From contig NZ_CP042433.1 in NCBI RefSeq assembly GCF_007970805.1, forward strand, positions 744,001 to 808,000: 64,000 nt of DNA. Direction: 5' to 3'. The notes below the pieces were generated by a model that searched no databases, had not been told where the DNA came from, and saw only the letters and a program-made list of their open reading frames with translations. The position numbers and the translations under genes were made by a program. Within the stretch, counting starts at the first letter, position 1. The number at the start of each line of letters is the position of its first letter. This stretch comes from Flavisolibacter ginsenosidimutans (GTDB lineage: Bacteria; Bacteroidota; Bacteroidia; Chitinophagales; Chitinophagaceae). Shown here one piece after another: positions 48,818-57,205 of the stretch.

Positions 48818-49201
48818 TCAACAACAAACCGCTTCAAATTTGCGAAACTCGTTTTTTAGCTCAGCGTAAAGTTTGCGGAAAGTAAGCATGTCGGCGCGAA
48901 GCTTCACGTGATTATCCATTCGTATGCTGTTTAAACCAAGACCGTTAAGCTCTTTCACGAAACTTGCGAGGTTGCGTTCGCTCAATGCAAGCTTGTGTTT
49001 CAGTTCGTCTATCACTTCTTTCTGACGGATAAAACGGTTTTGAAATTGCTCAACGCCGGCGCTGATTCCACCTTCCTTATTTCGATTTGTCAGGGCTTCT
49101 AATTGATGTTCAAAGCGCCGCAGTTCTTCTTTAAAAAAAACCAGTTCACTCGTCCAAAGGCGGTATTCAACGTGCAGATTCGGGATGGATGTTGTGTACA
49201 T
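48818..49201 (-). CDS. Hypothetical coiled-coil protein
   Basis: A 127-residue protein that is mostly alpha-helical with heptad hydrophobic spacing: EELRRFEHQLEALTNRNKEG, FIRQKEVIDELKHKLALSE, then a short central turn and MLTFRKLYAELKNEFRKFEA. I do not recognise a family. It lacks a signal peptide and membrane segments, so it is probably cytoplasmic. It is downstream of the pirin gene (82 nt) on the same strand and could be cotranscribed. The ATG at 49201 is the only plausible start. Confidence 0.7.
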   Translation of the reverse strand: MYTTSIPNLHVEYRLWTSELVFFKEELRRFEHQLEALTNRNKEGGISAGVEQFQNRFIRQKEVIDELKHKLALSERNLASFVKELNGLGLNSIRMDNHVKLRADMLTFRKLYAELKNEFRKFEAVCC

Positions 49202-49282
49202 AAACGAAGATTTTGTCTTTCAAAGCAACGCAACAACAGCTCGCCGTTTCCTGAACCTTATCGCTTCCGCAACTGAGTTTTC

Positions 49283-50137
49283 TCAGCTTTCCAGTACGCC
49301 CATTTTGCCCAGTTCATAATCCATGATCGCTTGCTTGATTTCGCCGGGATAGTTCATTACAAAAGGTCCGTAACTGGCAACGGGCTCGTTGATTGGTTCG
49401 CCGGCAAGCAACAAGGCTTTTCCGCCCTTTTTTGCTTTCAACAAAACACCATCGCCATTCTTTTCAAAAACGCCGAGATTGTATTTTTCAAACAAAACGT
49501 TGCCTGTTTCAATCTCGCCGTCCAACACATACAAAAGCGAGTTATAAGAAGAAGGAATTTGAATATCGGTTTCTCCTTCGTCTTCAAACCGAAGCATCAT
49601 GGCCAGAATCGGCGTAAAAGTAGAAGCCGGTCCTTTCAACCCTTTGTATTCGCCCGCAACGAGACTTAGTTGAAAGCCCTTTTCTTTTACAACCGGGATG
49701 TTTTCTTTCTTCATGTCCTGGTATTTCGGCGCCACCATTTTTTGTTCCCGTGGAAGGTTCACCCACAATTGTACAAGTTCCATTTCGCCGCCTTCTTTTG
49801 CAAAAGCAGCCGATGGTCCTTCGCTGTGAATGATGCCGCTTCCAGCCGTCATCCATTGCACGTCGCCGGTTTGTAAAAAACCTTCGCTGCCCGTGCTGTC
49901 TTTGTGGTGAATCTTTCCGCTGAATAAAAACGTAACGGGTTCAAAACCCCGGTGCGGGTGCGGACTTAAACGGGCCTTAAGTTCTCCGGGTGCATGGGTT
50001 TGCGGTCCGCCGTGGTGCAATAAAAGAAAAGGACTGACTTGTTGCAATTCATCGTTCGGCAAAGGCTGCTTTATTTTGAACGGCCCAACGTTCATGTGTT
50101 GGAGAGAAGTATATTTTTTTACGGTTCTGTATTTCAT
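49283..50137 (-). CDS. Pirin family protein
   Basis: A 284-residue bicupin of the pirin family, with iron-binding motifs in the N-terminal cupin: LSPHPHRGFEPVTFLFSG (HPHRG) and the metal His-containing MTAGSGIIHSEGPS. The C-terminal cupin is longer than in the neighbour. Pirins are iron-dependent proteins, some with quercetinase activity, others acting as transcription co-regulators. A second pirin gene lies just upstream on the same strand, which suggests duplication. ATG 50137 is chosen; an upstream extension is repeat sequence. Confidence 0.93.
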   Translation of the reverse strand: MKYRTVKKYTSLQHMNVGPFKIKQPLPNDELQQVSPFLLLHHGGPQTHAPGELKARLSPHPHRGFEPVTFLFSGKIHHKDSTGSEGFLQTGDVQWMTAGSGIIHSEGPSAAFAKEGGEMELVQLWVNLPREQKMVAPKYQDMKKENIPVVKEKGFQLSLVAGEYKGLKGPASTFTPILAMMLRFEDEGETDIQIPSSYNSLLYVLDGEIETGNVLFEKYNLGVFEKNGDGVLLKAKKGGKALLLAGEPINEPVASYGPFVMNYPGEIKQAIMDYELGKMGVLES

Positions 50138-50154
50138 GATATCTATTTTTTGAA

Positions 50155-50229
50155 AGGTCAAACGTGAAAACGTTTTAAACTACAGTTCTAAAGCTTGCAC
50201 GGTTTCACGTTTCTCTTTTCACATCTCAC
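50155..50229. repeat. 7-nt arrays between the pirin genes
   Basis: Right arm heptads cggtttc, acgtttc, tcttttc, acatctc (50200-50227) contain the stop of the upstream pirin gene. The left arm (about 50155-50175, aggtcaa, acgtgaa, aacgttt) is weak but inverted. Related to the 27.2-kb element. Confidence 0.55.
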
Positions 50230-50939
50230 GTCATCGGCACTTCCATCAACAGAAGTTCGGCGTCGGTATTGGCAACAATATTTAACGTTCCTTCTTCGCT
50301 AATGCCCAAGCCATCGCGGCGGTTCAGGACAACATCGTTAATGCTTGCATCGCCTTCTAATAAAAATGCGTACACACCGTTGCCTTCTTTTTTCAACCGG
50401 TAGTTGACGATTGTGCCTTTGTCCAGTTTGCCCAAGCTAAACCAGGCATCCTGGTGAATTTGCACGCCGCCATCGTTTGTGCCCAGCGGCGAAACGACGG
50501 TTAAGAGTTTATTTTGTTTTTCTGCGTTGCTAAAAGTCTTTTGATCGTATTGCGGCTGCACGTTTCGTTCGTTGGGAAAAACCCATATCTGCAGAAACTT
50601 CACCTGTTTATCACCGTTCTTGTTTTTTTCGGAATGCACTACGCCTGTACCGGCACTCATAGCCTGCACATCGCCTTGTTTGATAACGGCAGTGTTGCCA
50701 ATGCTGTCGCCGTGTTCGAGATCGCCTTCGAGCGGAATGGAAACAATTTCCATGTTGTTGTGTGGGTGCTTTCCGAAACCGGCGCCCGGCGCCACGGTAT
50801 CATCGTTCAATACACGCAAGGCGCCAAAGTGAATACGTTCAGGATCGTGGTAACCGGCAAAGCTGAAAGTGTGCCAGCTATTGAGCCAACCGTGATCTGC
50901 ATGGCCACGTGTGGCAGCTTTATGTAAGACTATTTTCAT
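50226..50939 (-). CDS. Pirin family protein (YhhW-like)
   Basis: A 237-residue pirin/quercetin dioxygenase-like bicupin, with HPHNNMEIVSIPLEGDLEHGDSI in the first cupin and SAGTGVVHSEKNKNGD in the metal site. The architecture resembles E. coli YhhW. It degrades or binds small flavonoid-like molecules in vitro; the cellular role is unclear. Its stop lies within the heptad array, and the other pirin follows 89 nt downstream. The start ATG at 50939 gives the conserved MKIVLHKAATRGHADHGWLNS-type N-terminus. Confidence 0.93.
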   Translation of the reverse strand: MKIVLHKAATRGHADHGWLNSWHTFSFAGYHDPERIHFGALRVLNDDTVAPGAGFGKHPHNNMEIVSIPLEGDLEHGDSIGNTAVIKQGDVQAMSAGTGVVHSEKNKNGDKQVKFLQIWVFPNERNVQPQYDQKTFSNAEKQNKLLTVVSPLGTNDGGVQIHQDAWFSLGKLDKGTIVNYRLKKEGNGVYAFLLEGDASINDVVLNRRDGLGISEEGTLNIVANTDAELLLMEVPMT

Positions 50940-51044
50940 GTTATTTAAAATTTAATGTTTAAAATTTGAGATTGGTGTTTTCAAAGGGAATTCAATCTGT
51001 TTAAACAGAGTAAAGAATTTTAGGTAACGGACTTTTGACTGTTT

Positions 51045-51180
51045 ATTAAGCTTCCGTTGCGTCGCACTCTTGTGCGTTCAGAACATTAATTGGCTTTTCT
51101 TTTCACGCAGCGTCTTGGCGCTTCGCGAAAGATCTTCGCAGAATAACAGCAACAGTGCCGGGTTCATAAAAAGCAAACGA
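51045..51180. repeat. Mosaic intergenic repeat
   Basis: Contains the inverted core gttgcgtcgcactcttgtgc (its reverse complement shares agagtgcgacgcaac with 34.66 and 37.76 kb), then tttcacgcagcg (also at 11.7 kb) and gggttcataaaaag (also at 37.8 kb). Confidence 0.55.
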
Positions 51181-51184
51181 ACAT

Positions 51185-51742
51185 CTATACTTCTACCTTT
51201 TCATCTACGAGTTTTTCGGCCAACCATAAATACTCATTCACGAAAACATCAATGCTTTTTTGAAAGCTTGCATCAAGAAGGTTTCCTTCGGCGTTAAACT
51301 TTTTGTCAACGTGCGGCGTTACCAACATGTAGGGCGAAGGCACGCCAAACAAGGCCATTACAAACTGCTGCAATTGCATGGCAGCTCTTATGCCGCCCAA
51401 AGCACCCGGTGACGCCGTTACCAGTCCAAAAGGTTTGCGGTGCTGCTTTGGAAAGTGATCGAACATGTTTTGCATGGCAGGAGAGTAGCTGCCGTTGTAT
51501 TCAGGCGTTACAATGATGAAGGCATCCGCTCCAAACATGCGTCGCGCCAATTCCTTGTGTTTCTCGGGCGCATCGTCAACAGAGGTAAAGACCTTTTGCA
51601 ACAAGGAAAGAGGATGTTCTCGAACGTCGAGTATGCCAATTTCATGATCTGACTTTTCTTTGAGTAAATTTTTTAAATGCAGGGCAAGCCTGCTGGTTGT
51701 GCTGTCTTTTCTCGGGCTTCCTGAAACAATTTCTATTCGCAT
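51185..51742 (-). CDS. NADPH-dependent FMN reductase
   Basis: A 185-residue flavodoxin-like protein. It starts with the phosphate loop SGSPRKDSTTSRLALHL; FIIVTPEYNGSYSPAMQNM and VTASPGALGGIRAAMQLQQF are the classic NADPH-dependent FMN reductase (chromate/azo reductase) motifs. It transfers electrons to quinones, metals or dyes and may protect from oxidative stress. It is separated from both the pirins and the polyphosphate genes by repeat-containing gaps, so it is probably monocistronic. Confidence 0.94.
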   Translation of the reverse strand: MRIEIVSGSPRKDSTTSRLALHLKNLLKEKSDHEIGILDVREHPLSLLQKVFTSVDDAPEKHKELARRMFGADAFIIVTPEYNGSYSPAMQNMFDHFPKQHRKPFGLVTASPGALGGIRAAMQLQQFVMALFGVPSPYMLVTPHVDKKFNAEGNLLDASFQKSIDVFVNEYLWLAEKLVDEKVEV

Positions 51743-52067
51743 AAAATCTCTTTATTTCAATTTCAATGTTTAAACATCAAATAAGGGGCCGGATTCTTTT
51801 TTCTGCCAACCTGCCACTGCCACTTTATCTTTCTTTAAACGATAGAGAGAACGCAAGTTGAAACAAATAAATATGCATTTATGGTGCCGACTCGTTTCTT
51901 GAAAAGCAGGCTAAGAGAAAGCACACAGGGGAAATTTCGCTGAATTGCTCAATGGACTCAGCAGTAAAAAGTGCAATGCTTCGTCTTTGTCACCCTGAGT
52001 TTGCCAAAGGGTCAGCATAAACCCCACGGAAGCTCAATAGTAGCAATCCACTAAAGACACAATTCGC
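51743..52067. other. 325-nt intergenic region with repeat remnants
   Basis: No gene is seen. 51990-52013 carries a degenerate copy of the dispersed repeat (caccctgagtttgccaaagg). ggaagctcaatag at 52029-52041 matches a module of the other mosaics. Confidence 0.5.
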
Positions 52068-52958
52068 TTAAACTTTAGCGGCTTTTAGTCTTTCATAAAG
52101 AATGTGAATTAAACCATCGGCCAAGCCAATTTTCGGAACAAAAATTTCCGCGGCGTCTGCCCAGTTCATTACGTTGATGTAAATAAGCAGAGCGGGCACA
52201 ATCACATCGGCGCGGTCTTCCCGCATTCCATACGTGCTGATGCGTTGATGCAAGGAAAGTGAACTCAACTCTTTGTAGTAATTGCGCAACAAGTCGAGCG
52301 AAAGCGGTTTGCCTTCTTTGCGTTTGGAAAGTGAAAAAACTTTGTTGATGTTGCCGCCTGAACCAATCGCAGTAATGTGGTGGTGACCTCTTAATTTTTC
52401 GCGAATGAATGCCCGCATTTCGGCCCAATGCTCCTGCGTAACCTGGTTTTTTAAAAGCCGGATAGTGCCGATGTTGAAAGACTTTTGGATAACCAGTTTG
52501 CCGTCGCTGAAAAAGGTAAGCTCGGTACTTCCACCGCCCACGTCAATATATAAATATGACTCGTTGCTATTAAGGTTATCGGCAAAATGATTTTCGTAAA
52601 TAAACGTGGCTTCTTCTTCGCCGGTAATGATTTTTACCTCGATGCCCGTTTCGGCTTCTATGGTTTGCAAAATATCGGCTGCGTTGCTCGCATCACGCAT
52701 GGCCGACGTTGCCGCGGTGATCAAATGCTTTACTTCGTAAGCGTCGAGCAAATGCTTGTAGGCTTTCATGGTTGTGACAAACATCTTTGCTCTCTCTTCC
52801 GAAATGGTGCCCGATTCAAACACGTCGAAGCCCAGTCGTAAGGGGACTCGCACAAGTGAAAGTTTTACGAACTCAGGACGACCGTTTGCGCCCGGCACTA
52901 CATCGTTAATCAGCAGACGGGCAGCGTTGCTTCCAATGTCAATAGCGGCTAATCGCAA
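52068..52958 (-). CDS. ppx: Exopolyphosphatase / Ppx-GppA family
   Basis: A 296-residue ASKHA-fold phosphatase. The phosphate 1 motif is AAIDIGSNAARLLI, phosphate 2 YIDVGGGSTELTFF, and the adenosine region includes ITAIGSGGNINKVF. It removes terminal phosphates from polyphosphate or converts pppGpp to ppGpp. The C-terminal HD domain of longer Ppx proteins is absent, which is normal for Bacteroidota. The start is a TTG (52958), 20 nt inside the 3' end of ppk1, so the two are translationally coupled. Confidence 0.92.
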   Translation of the reverse strand: MRLAAIDIGSNAARLLINDVVPGANGRPEFVKLSLVRVPLRLGFDVFESGTISEERAKMFVTTMKAYKHLLDAYEVKHLITAATSAMRDASNAADILQTIEAETGIEVKIITGEEEATFIYENHFADNLNSNESYLYIDVGGGSTELTFFSDGKLVIQKSFNIGTIRLLKNQVTQEHWAEMRAFIREKLRGHHHITAIGSGGNINKVFSLSKRKEGKPLSLDLLRNYYKELSSLSLHQRISTYGMREDRADVIVPALLIYINVMNWADAAEIFVPKIGLADGLIHILYERLKAAKV

Positions 52959-55032
52959 GGTTTTGTTCTATTTTATTGTGTAGGTAAAAATAAGTTTCGT
53001 ATTGCGAACGAATGCGCTCTTCGCCATCGGCCGGTTGCACGTATTGATTGCTCAACGCATTGTCCAGGATGCGGGCCTTTACGTTGTCGCGCAGTTGAAT
53101 GTTAATGATGTCTTTCAACTCTTTTTGAATTTGCGGATCAAAAACGGGACAACTTGCCTCCACGCGGTGATCAAGGTTTCGTACCATCCAGTCGGCGGAG
53201 GAGATAAAAATTTTTTCTTTCCCGTTGTTGTGAAAAATCCAAACTCTTGCGTGTTCCAGATATTCATCCACAATGCTGATGGCTTTAACGGGCTTTAAGA
53301 ATTTTTCTTTTTCGGAAAACATGCAAAAGATGCCGCGGACGATGAGTTTTATTTCAACGCCTGCCTTGGCGGCCGCGTACAATTCGTCAATGATTTCTTC
53401 GTCCGAAAGAGAATTCATCTTGGCGCAAATGGAAGCGGGGAGGCCGCGTTGCGCCGCCTTTACTTCGGACTGAATCATCTTGACAATTTCCTTGCGGGCA
53501 AATTGTGGCGAAGGCAAAAGCGTGGTGCAGGCTTTTAAAAAATGCGTTCCGGTTTTGTAATGCTCAATGTAATTGAAGATGCGGTTCGCATCGGTCATGA
53601 TTGCCTTGTTCGACGTCAGCAGGCAATGGTCTGCGTAAACTTTGGCTGTGTCTTCGTTCAGATTTCCCGTGCTGACAAAACCGTATTGCATGATGGTGTC
53701 CTGCACCCGCTTTCGAATGACGCAAAGCTTTGCGTGCACCTTCATGTTTGGTATGCCAATTAAAACCTTTACGCCTTCTTCTTCAAGTCGCGCCTGCCAC
53801 TTGAGGTTCGCTTCTTCGTCGAAACGGGCCTTTAATTCAAGCATCACCGTTACCTGCTTGCCGTTGCGTACCGCGTTAATTAAGGCGTTGATGATCTTTG
53901 ATTGACCGGCCAAACGATAGGCGGTAATTTTTATGGACGTTACATCGGGGTCAATCGCCGCTTCGCGCAATAAATCAATCACCGGGTTAAACGAATGATA
54001 GGGGAAGTGTAGCATCAAGTCGCGTTGCAGCACCACATCTGTAACGCGTTTCTCCAACAAAGCCGGGTGATCGAAAGGTTTGCGACGAGTGCCCGGCGTT
54101 GGGAAAACGTTTCGGGGAAAATCCATGAACTCGCGGAAGTTGTGAATGCGTCCACCGGGAATGATGTTGTCTCGTTTGGAAAGATTAAGCTTGCGTATCA
54201 AAAATTCCAAAAGTCCCGGGTCCATTTCTTTGTCGTAAACAAAGCGAACCGGTTTTCCCTTGCGGCGGTTTTTTATTCCTTTTGCAATTTTTTCCATCAA
54301 GGTTGTGGACAGGTCGTTATCTATGTCTATTTCGGCGTCTTTGGTTACCTTAAAAACAGAAGAATGATATTGATCGTAGCCAAAATAATTGAAGATTTCC
54401 GGCAGGTTTGCACGAATCACGTCTTCCAGCAACATGATGTGATGCTCACCGTCGGGCGAGGGGAGAAGCACAAAACGATTCATCACTCTTGTAGGCACTT
54501 CAATTAGCGCAAACATTCGCTTCAGCGCACTTTCCTGCTTCCACATCACCACACCAAGATAGATTGACTTGTCGCGCAGGAAAGGCATTTCCGGAATGCT
54601 TTCAATCATCAGCGGAATCACGTTGGCGCTTACTTCCTCATCGTAATAATTGCTCACAAATGCACGCTGTTCTTCGTTCAATTCTTTTTCTGTTACAAGG
54701 AAGATCTTTTGTTCTTTCATCTCTTCCAAAATAAGTTCCCAAATGCGGTTGAACTCACTTTGCTGTGCGAGTACCGTCATTTGAATTTCTTCCAGAATTT
54801 GCTCGGGGTTTTCTTCAAGGTGCATTTTGCCTTTGCTGCCCAATTGCATCATGCGTTTAAGCGTGGCCACACGTACGCGAAAAAATTCATCAAGGTTGTT
54901 GGAAAAAATGCCGAGGAAGCGAATGCGTTCGCGCAGCGGAACGGTGTAATCGCCGGCCTCCTGCAACACGCGGGCATTGAAGGATAGCCAGCTTATATCT
55001 CGTTGAATGGTTTTTGTTCGAACATGCGACAT
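52939..55032 (-). CDS. ppk1: Polyphosphate kinase 1
   Basis: A 697-residue enzyme that reversibly polymerises polyphosphate from ATP. The N-terminal helical domain begins with RDISWLSFNARVLQEA; the head and the two phospholipase-D-like domains follow. The autophosphorylated His is in MKVHAKLCVIRKR near residue 433, and ITAYRLAGQSKIINALINA precedes it. The C-terminal domain includes SSADWMVRNLDHRVEA. ATG 55032 is chosen, since the 14 codons further upstream look nonconserved. It overlaps ppx by 20 nt. Together they give opposite polyphosphate reactions. Confidence 0.96.
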   Translation of the reverse strand: MSHVRTKTIQRDISWLSFNARVLQEAGDYTVPLRERIRFLGIFSNNLDEFFRVRVATLKRMMQLGSKGKMHLEENPEQILEEIQMTVLAQQSEFNRIWELILEEMKEQKIFLVTEKELNEEQRAFVSNYYDEEVSANVIPLMIESIPEMPFLRDKSIYLGVVMWKQESALKRMFALIEVPTRVMNRFVLLPSPDGEHHIMLLEDVIRANLPEIFNYFGYDQYHSSVFKVTKDAEIDIDNDLSTTLMEKIAKGIKNRRKGKPVRFVYDKEMDPGLLEFLIRKLNLSKRDNIIPGGRIHNFREFMDFPRNVFPTPGTRRKPFDHPALLEKRVTDVVLQRDLMLHFPYHSFNPVIDLLREAAIDPDVTSIKITAYRLAGQSKIINALINAVRNGKQVTVMLELKARFDEEANLKWQARLEEEGVKVLIGIPNMKVHAKLCVIRKRVQDTIMQYGFVSTGNLNEDTAKVYADHCLLTSNKAIMTDANRIFNYIEHYKTGTHFLKACTTLLPSPQFARKEIVKMIQSEVKAAQRGLPASICAKMNSLSDEEIIDELYAAAKAGVEIKLIVRGIFCMFSEKEKFLKPVKAISIVDEYLEHARVWIFHNNGKEKIFISSADWMVRNLDHRVEASCPVFDPQIQKELKDIINIQLRDNVKARILDNALSNQYVQPADGEERIRSQYETYFYLHNKIEQNLAISRY

Positions 55033-55070
55033 ACGGTTATGCTTATCATCAATAAATATACCCAAAGAAG

Positions 55071-55098
55071 ACAATCAACAATCGGGAATGGACAATGG
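55071..55098. repeat. 7-nt degenerate array
   Basis: Heptads acaatca, acaatcg, ggaatgg, acaatgg between ppk1 and rfaE2. Similar to the gttgatt-type array at 1.5 kb in reverse. Confidence 0.55.
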
Positions 55099-55113
55099 AG
55101 CGCTTCAAATAGC

Positions 55114-55145
55114 ACAGCCTATCAAACGATAGGCTGTTATTTTTC
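55114..55145. terminator. Hairpin between rfaE2 and ppk1
   Basis: A 10-bp perfect stem (acagcctatc / gataggctgt) with an AAAC loop. The T-rich tail is on the plus strand, whereas both flanking genes are on the minus strand, so its role as terminator of rfaE2 is uncertain. Confidence 0.55.
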
Positions 55146-55176
55146 TTTCTTCCATTACACGTTACCGGTGGCCAAT

Positions 55177-55665
55177 TTACGTTCGCATCTTTTCAATGAT
55201 TAATGTTGTAGAGTATCCTTCCACAATGGGGTTGATAATCACCTTGCCGCCCCAATTCAAGACTTCTTTTGCACCCGCTATGTCTTCCACTTTGTAATCG
55301 CCGCCTTTTACCAGCACATCGGGTTTGAGGGCAATGATCAATTCTTTTGGTGTGGGTTCTGAAAAAACAACAACCGCATCCACCATGCCCAAAGCCGCCA
55401 CCACAACGGCTCTTGCGTTTTCGTTGTTTACCGGACGCGACTCACCTTTTAACGCTTTTACCGATGAATCAGCATTCAGGGCTACAATCAATTTGTCGCC
55501 TTGCTGCGCAGCTTCCTGTAAAGAAGCAATGTGTCCTGCGTGAAGAATGTCAAAACAGCCGTTGGTAAAGGCAACGGTTTTGCCTTCGCTTTTCCATTGC
55601 GTTACTTTCTGTTGCAGGTCAGATAGGTGCGATATCTTCGTCTGTAAGTTTTGCTCTTCTTTCAC
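55177..55665 (-). CDS. rfaE2: D-glycero-beta-D-manno-heptose 1-phosphate adenylyltransferase
   Basis: A 162-residue nucleotidyltransferase. TNGCFDILHAGH (residues 34-45) is the HxGH signature; further LIVALNADSSVKALKGESRP, KPDVLVKGGDYKVEDIAG and YSTTLIIEKM. It makes ADP-heptose for the LPS inner core and corresponds to the C-terminal half of the E. coli bifunctional HldE. The kinase half is not present in the window. Its 5' end overlaps the upstream flippase-like gene by 47 nt, so they are cotranscribed. Confidence 0.94.
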   Translation of the reverse strand: MKEEQNLQTKISHLSDLQQKVTQWKSEGKTVAFTNGCFDILHAGHIASLQEAAQQGDKLIVALNADSSVKALKGESRPVNNENARAVVVAALGMVDAVVVFSEPTPKELIIALKPDVLVKGGDYKVEDIAGAKEVLNWGGKVIINPIVEGYSTTLIIEKMRT

Positions 55666-56671
55666 TCGGTCGTTTGTTTTTGTTGTAATAAGAAAACAGA
55701 GCGGCTAAAACCAATCCGCCGAATAAGATAATCACGGTTTGTGCCGTCCACAAAAGCCAACCCAATGCGTTGCCGATGGTGTCTTTATCCAGGCCATAAA
55801 CTTCCATCAGTTGCGAAACAAGCAGCGGGTAAGCGCCGATGCCGCCCGGTGTAAGCACCATGCCCACACTTCCTACGGCCAGTGTGGTTAGACCGCCGCC
55901 AATGCCCAAGGGTGCTGTTTCTCTTAAGGCATAAATGCCCACCGTAGTGCTCAGTAAATACAATGTCCAAATAAGCAGCGTGTGAAAAAGAAACCAGCCT
56001 TTGTGTTTGATAAAACGAATGCTTTGCAGGCCGTGCAAAATACCTTTCAATATGTTTTTTATTTTTCCAACGGCATCAATATGTCCAAACCGTTTTAACA
56101 GAAAATAAACCGCAGCAATAAAAAGAATCAAAACCGAAAGCGACACAGTAATTTTTGTTGTTGATGTTTTGCCCGCATTGTTTTTAAAGAAATTGCCAAA
56201 AAGCGAACCGACAAAATCACCGATGACAGAACCTTGAAAAGCCAGTGCCAATACAAAGACAACAGACAGGCATACAACGTCAACGGCCCTTTCCATTACA
56301 ATGGTGCCGACAAGTTTATCGGCCCTTACTTTTTCGTACCGCGAAAGAAGCGTGCACTTGACGACTTCACCTAAACGCGGCACGCCGGCGTTGACGAGAT
56401 AACCGATCATTACCGCGGCAAACGTGTTAAACGTTGACGGTTTGTATCCTAATGGCTCCATTAAAATCTTCCAGCGGATGGCGCGGCTAAAGTGGCTTAG
56501 CAGAAGCATGATGAAGACAGGAATGATGAGCAGAAGTCTTGCGTGTTGCAATGAGGCTTTAATTTCGAGCCATTGCTTTGCTTCAATCTTCCTCACCGAA
56601 AGCCAGACAAAAAGAACCCCCAGACCCAGAAAAAAAAGATACTGCAATATGGTAACAAAGGGTTTCTTCAT
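55619..56671 (-). CDS. Flippase-like lysylphosphatidylglycerol synthase TM-region protein
   Basis: A 350-residue integral membrane protein of the LPG-synthase transmembrane family (UPF0104/AglD-like): SHFSRAIRWKILMEPLGYKPS, then AAVMIGYLVNAGVPRLGEVVK and GTIVMERAVDVVCLSVVFVLAL. The terminal block is LAVGSVGMVLTPGGIGAYPLL. About eight helices are predicted. Members lack the catalytic MprF domain and may flip lipid-linked sugars or be envelope accessory proteins. ATG 56671 is chosen. It overlaps rfaE2. Confidence 0.85.
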   Translation of the reverse strand: MKKPFVTILQYLFFLGLGVLFVWLSVRKIEAKQWLEIKASLQHARLLLIIPVFIMLLLSHFSRAIRWKILMEPLGYKPSTFNTFAAVMIGYLVNAGVPRLGEVVKCTLLSRYEKVRADKLVGTIVMERAVDVVCLSVVFVLALAFQGSVIGDFVGSLFGNFFKNNAGKTSTTKITVSLSVLILFIAAVYFLLKRFGHIDAVGKIKNILKGILHGLQSIRFIKHKGWFLFHTLLIWTLYLLSTTVGIYALRETAPLGIGGGLTTLAVGSVGMVLTPGGIGAYPLLVSQLMEVYGLDKDTIGNALGWLLWTAQTVIILFGGLVLAALFSYYNKNKRPSERRAKLTDEDIAPI

Positions 56672-56693
56672 TGCGGGTGAAGATAGCAAGAGA

Positions 56694-56827
56694 TTGATTA
56701 GCTGATTGGCCGATGTGATGATTAGCTAATTGGGGAAACAGCTTCTTCAAACAGTTCATAAATTTTGAAGTGGACGGACTGTGACTGCTTGATCAGTTAA
56801 TTGGCCAATCCTCGAATTAGCTAATCA
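56694..56827. repeat. Inverted pair of 8-nt arrays at panD 3' end
   Basis: Left octads ttgattag, ctgattgg, ccgatgtg, atgattag, ctaattgg (56694-56733) and right octads cttgatca, gttaattg, gccaatcc, tcgaatta, gctaatca (56788-56827) are degenerate reverse complements. The right arm supplies the final LIS codons and stop of panD. Confidence 0.75.
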
Positions 56828-57167
56828 ACTTGTTTCCGTCTTTCGGAAAAACAATCCAGGGCTTAAAGGTTTTTGCTTCCTCAAAAGGAAGCGAACAATA
56901 AGAGATGATGATGATAACATCGCCTGTTAGACCTTTGCGGGCTGCGGGGCCGTTAAGGCAACAAACACCCGAGCCGCGTTTGCCTTTTATTAAGTAGGTA
57001 TCGAGACGCTCACCGTTGTTCACGTTCACCACGGTTACTTTTTCGTTCTCGATTAAATTGGCCGCATCCATTAGGTCTTCGTCAAGTGTGAGACTGCCCA
57101 CGTAATGCAGGTTTGCTTCGGTAATCACCGCACGGTGCACCTTCGATTTTAAAACAGAAATGTTCAT
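56817..57167 (-). CDS. panD: Aspartate 1-decarboxylase (proenzyme)
   Basis: A 116-residue proenzyme that self-cleaves between Gly24 and Ser25 ([13 protein letters not shown]) to create a pyruvoyl group and then decarboxylates aspartate to beta-alanine. Also seen: [35 protein letters not shown] and GDVIIIISY. The length is normal. The last residues and the stop fall inside an 8-nt repeat arm. panC lies 38 nt upstream on the same strand; panB is far away. Confidence 0.97.
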   Translation of the reverse strand: MNISVLKSKVHRAVITEANLHYVGSLTLDEDLMDAANLIENEKVTVVNVNNGERLDTYLIKGKRGSGVCCLNGPAARKGLTGDVIIIISYCSLPFEEAKTFKPWIVFPKDGNKLIS

Positions 57168-57175
57168 AACGCCTG

Positions 57176-57183
57176 CAAAGCTA
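57176..57183 (-). promoter_or_regulatory. Possible -7 element TAGCTTTG upstream of panD
   Basis: On the minus strand TAGCTTTG matches TAnnTTTG and lies 8 nt before the panD start, in the panC-panD gap. It may add an internal promoter. Confidence 0.4.
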
Positions 57184-57205
57184 AAGCCGGGTGGTGAAGC
57201 AGACG

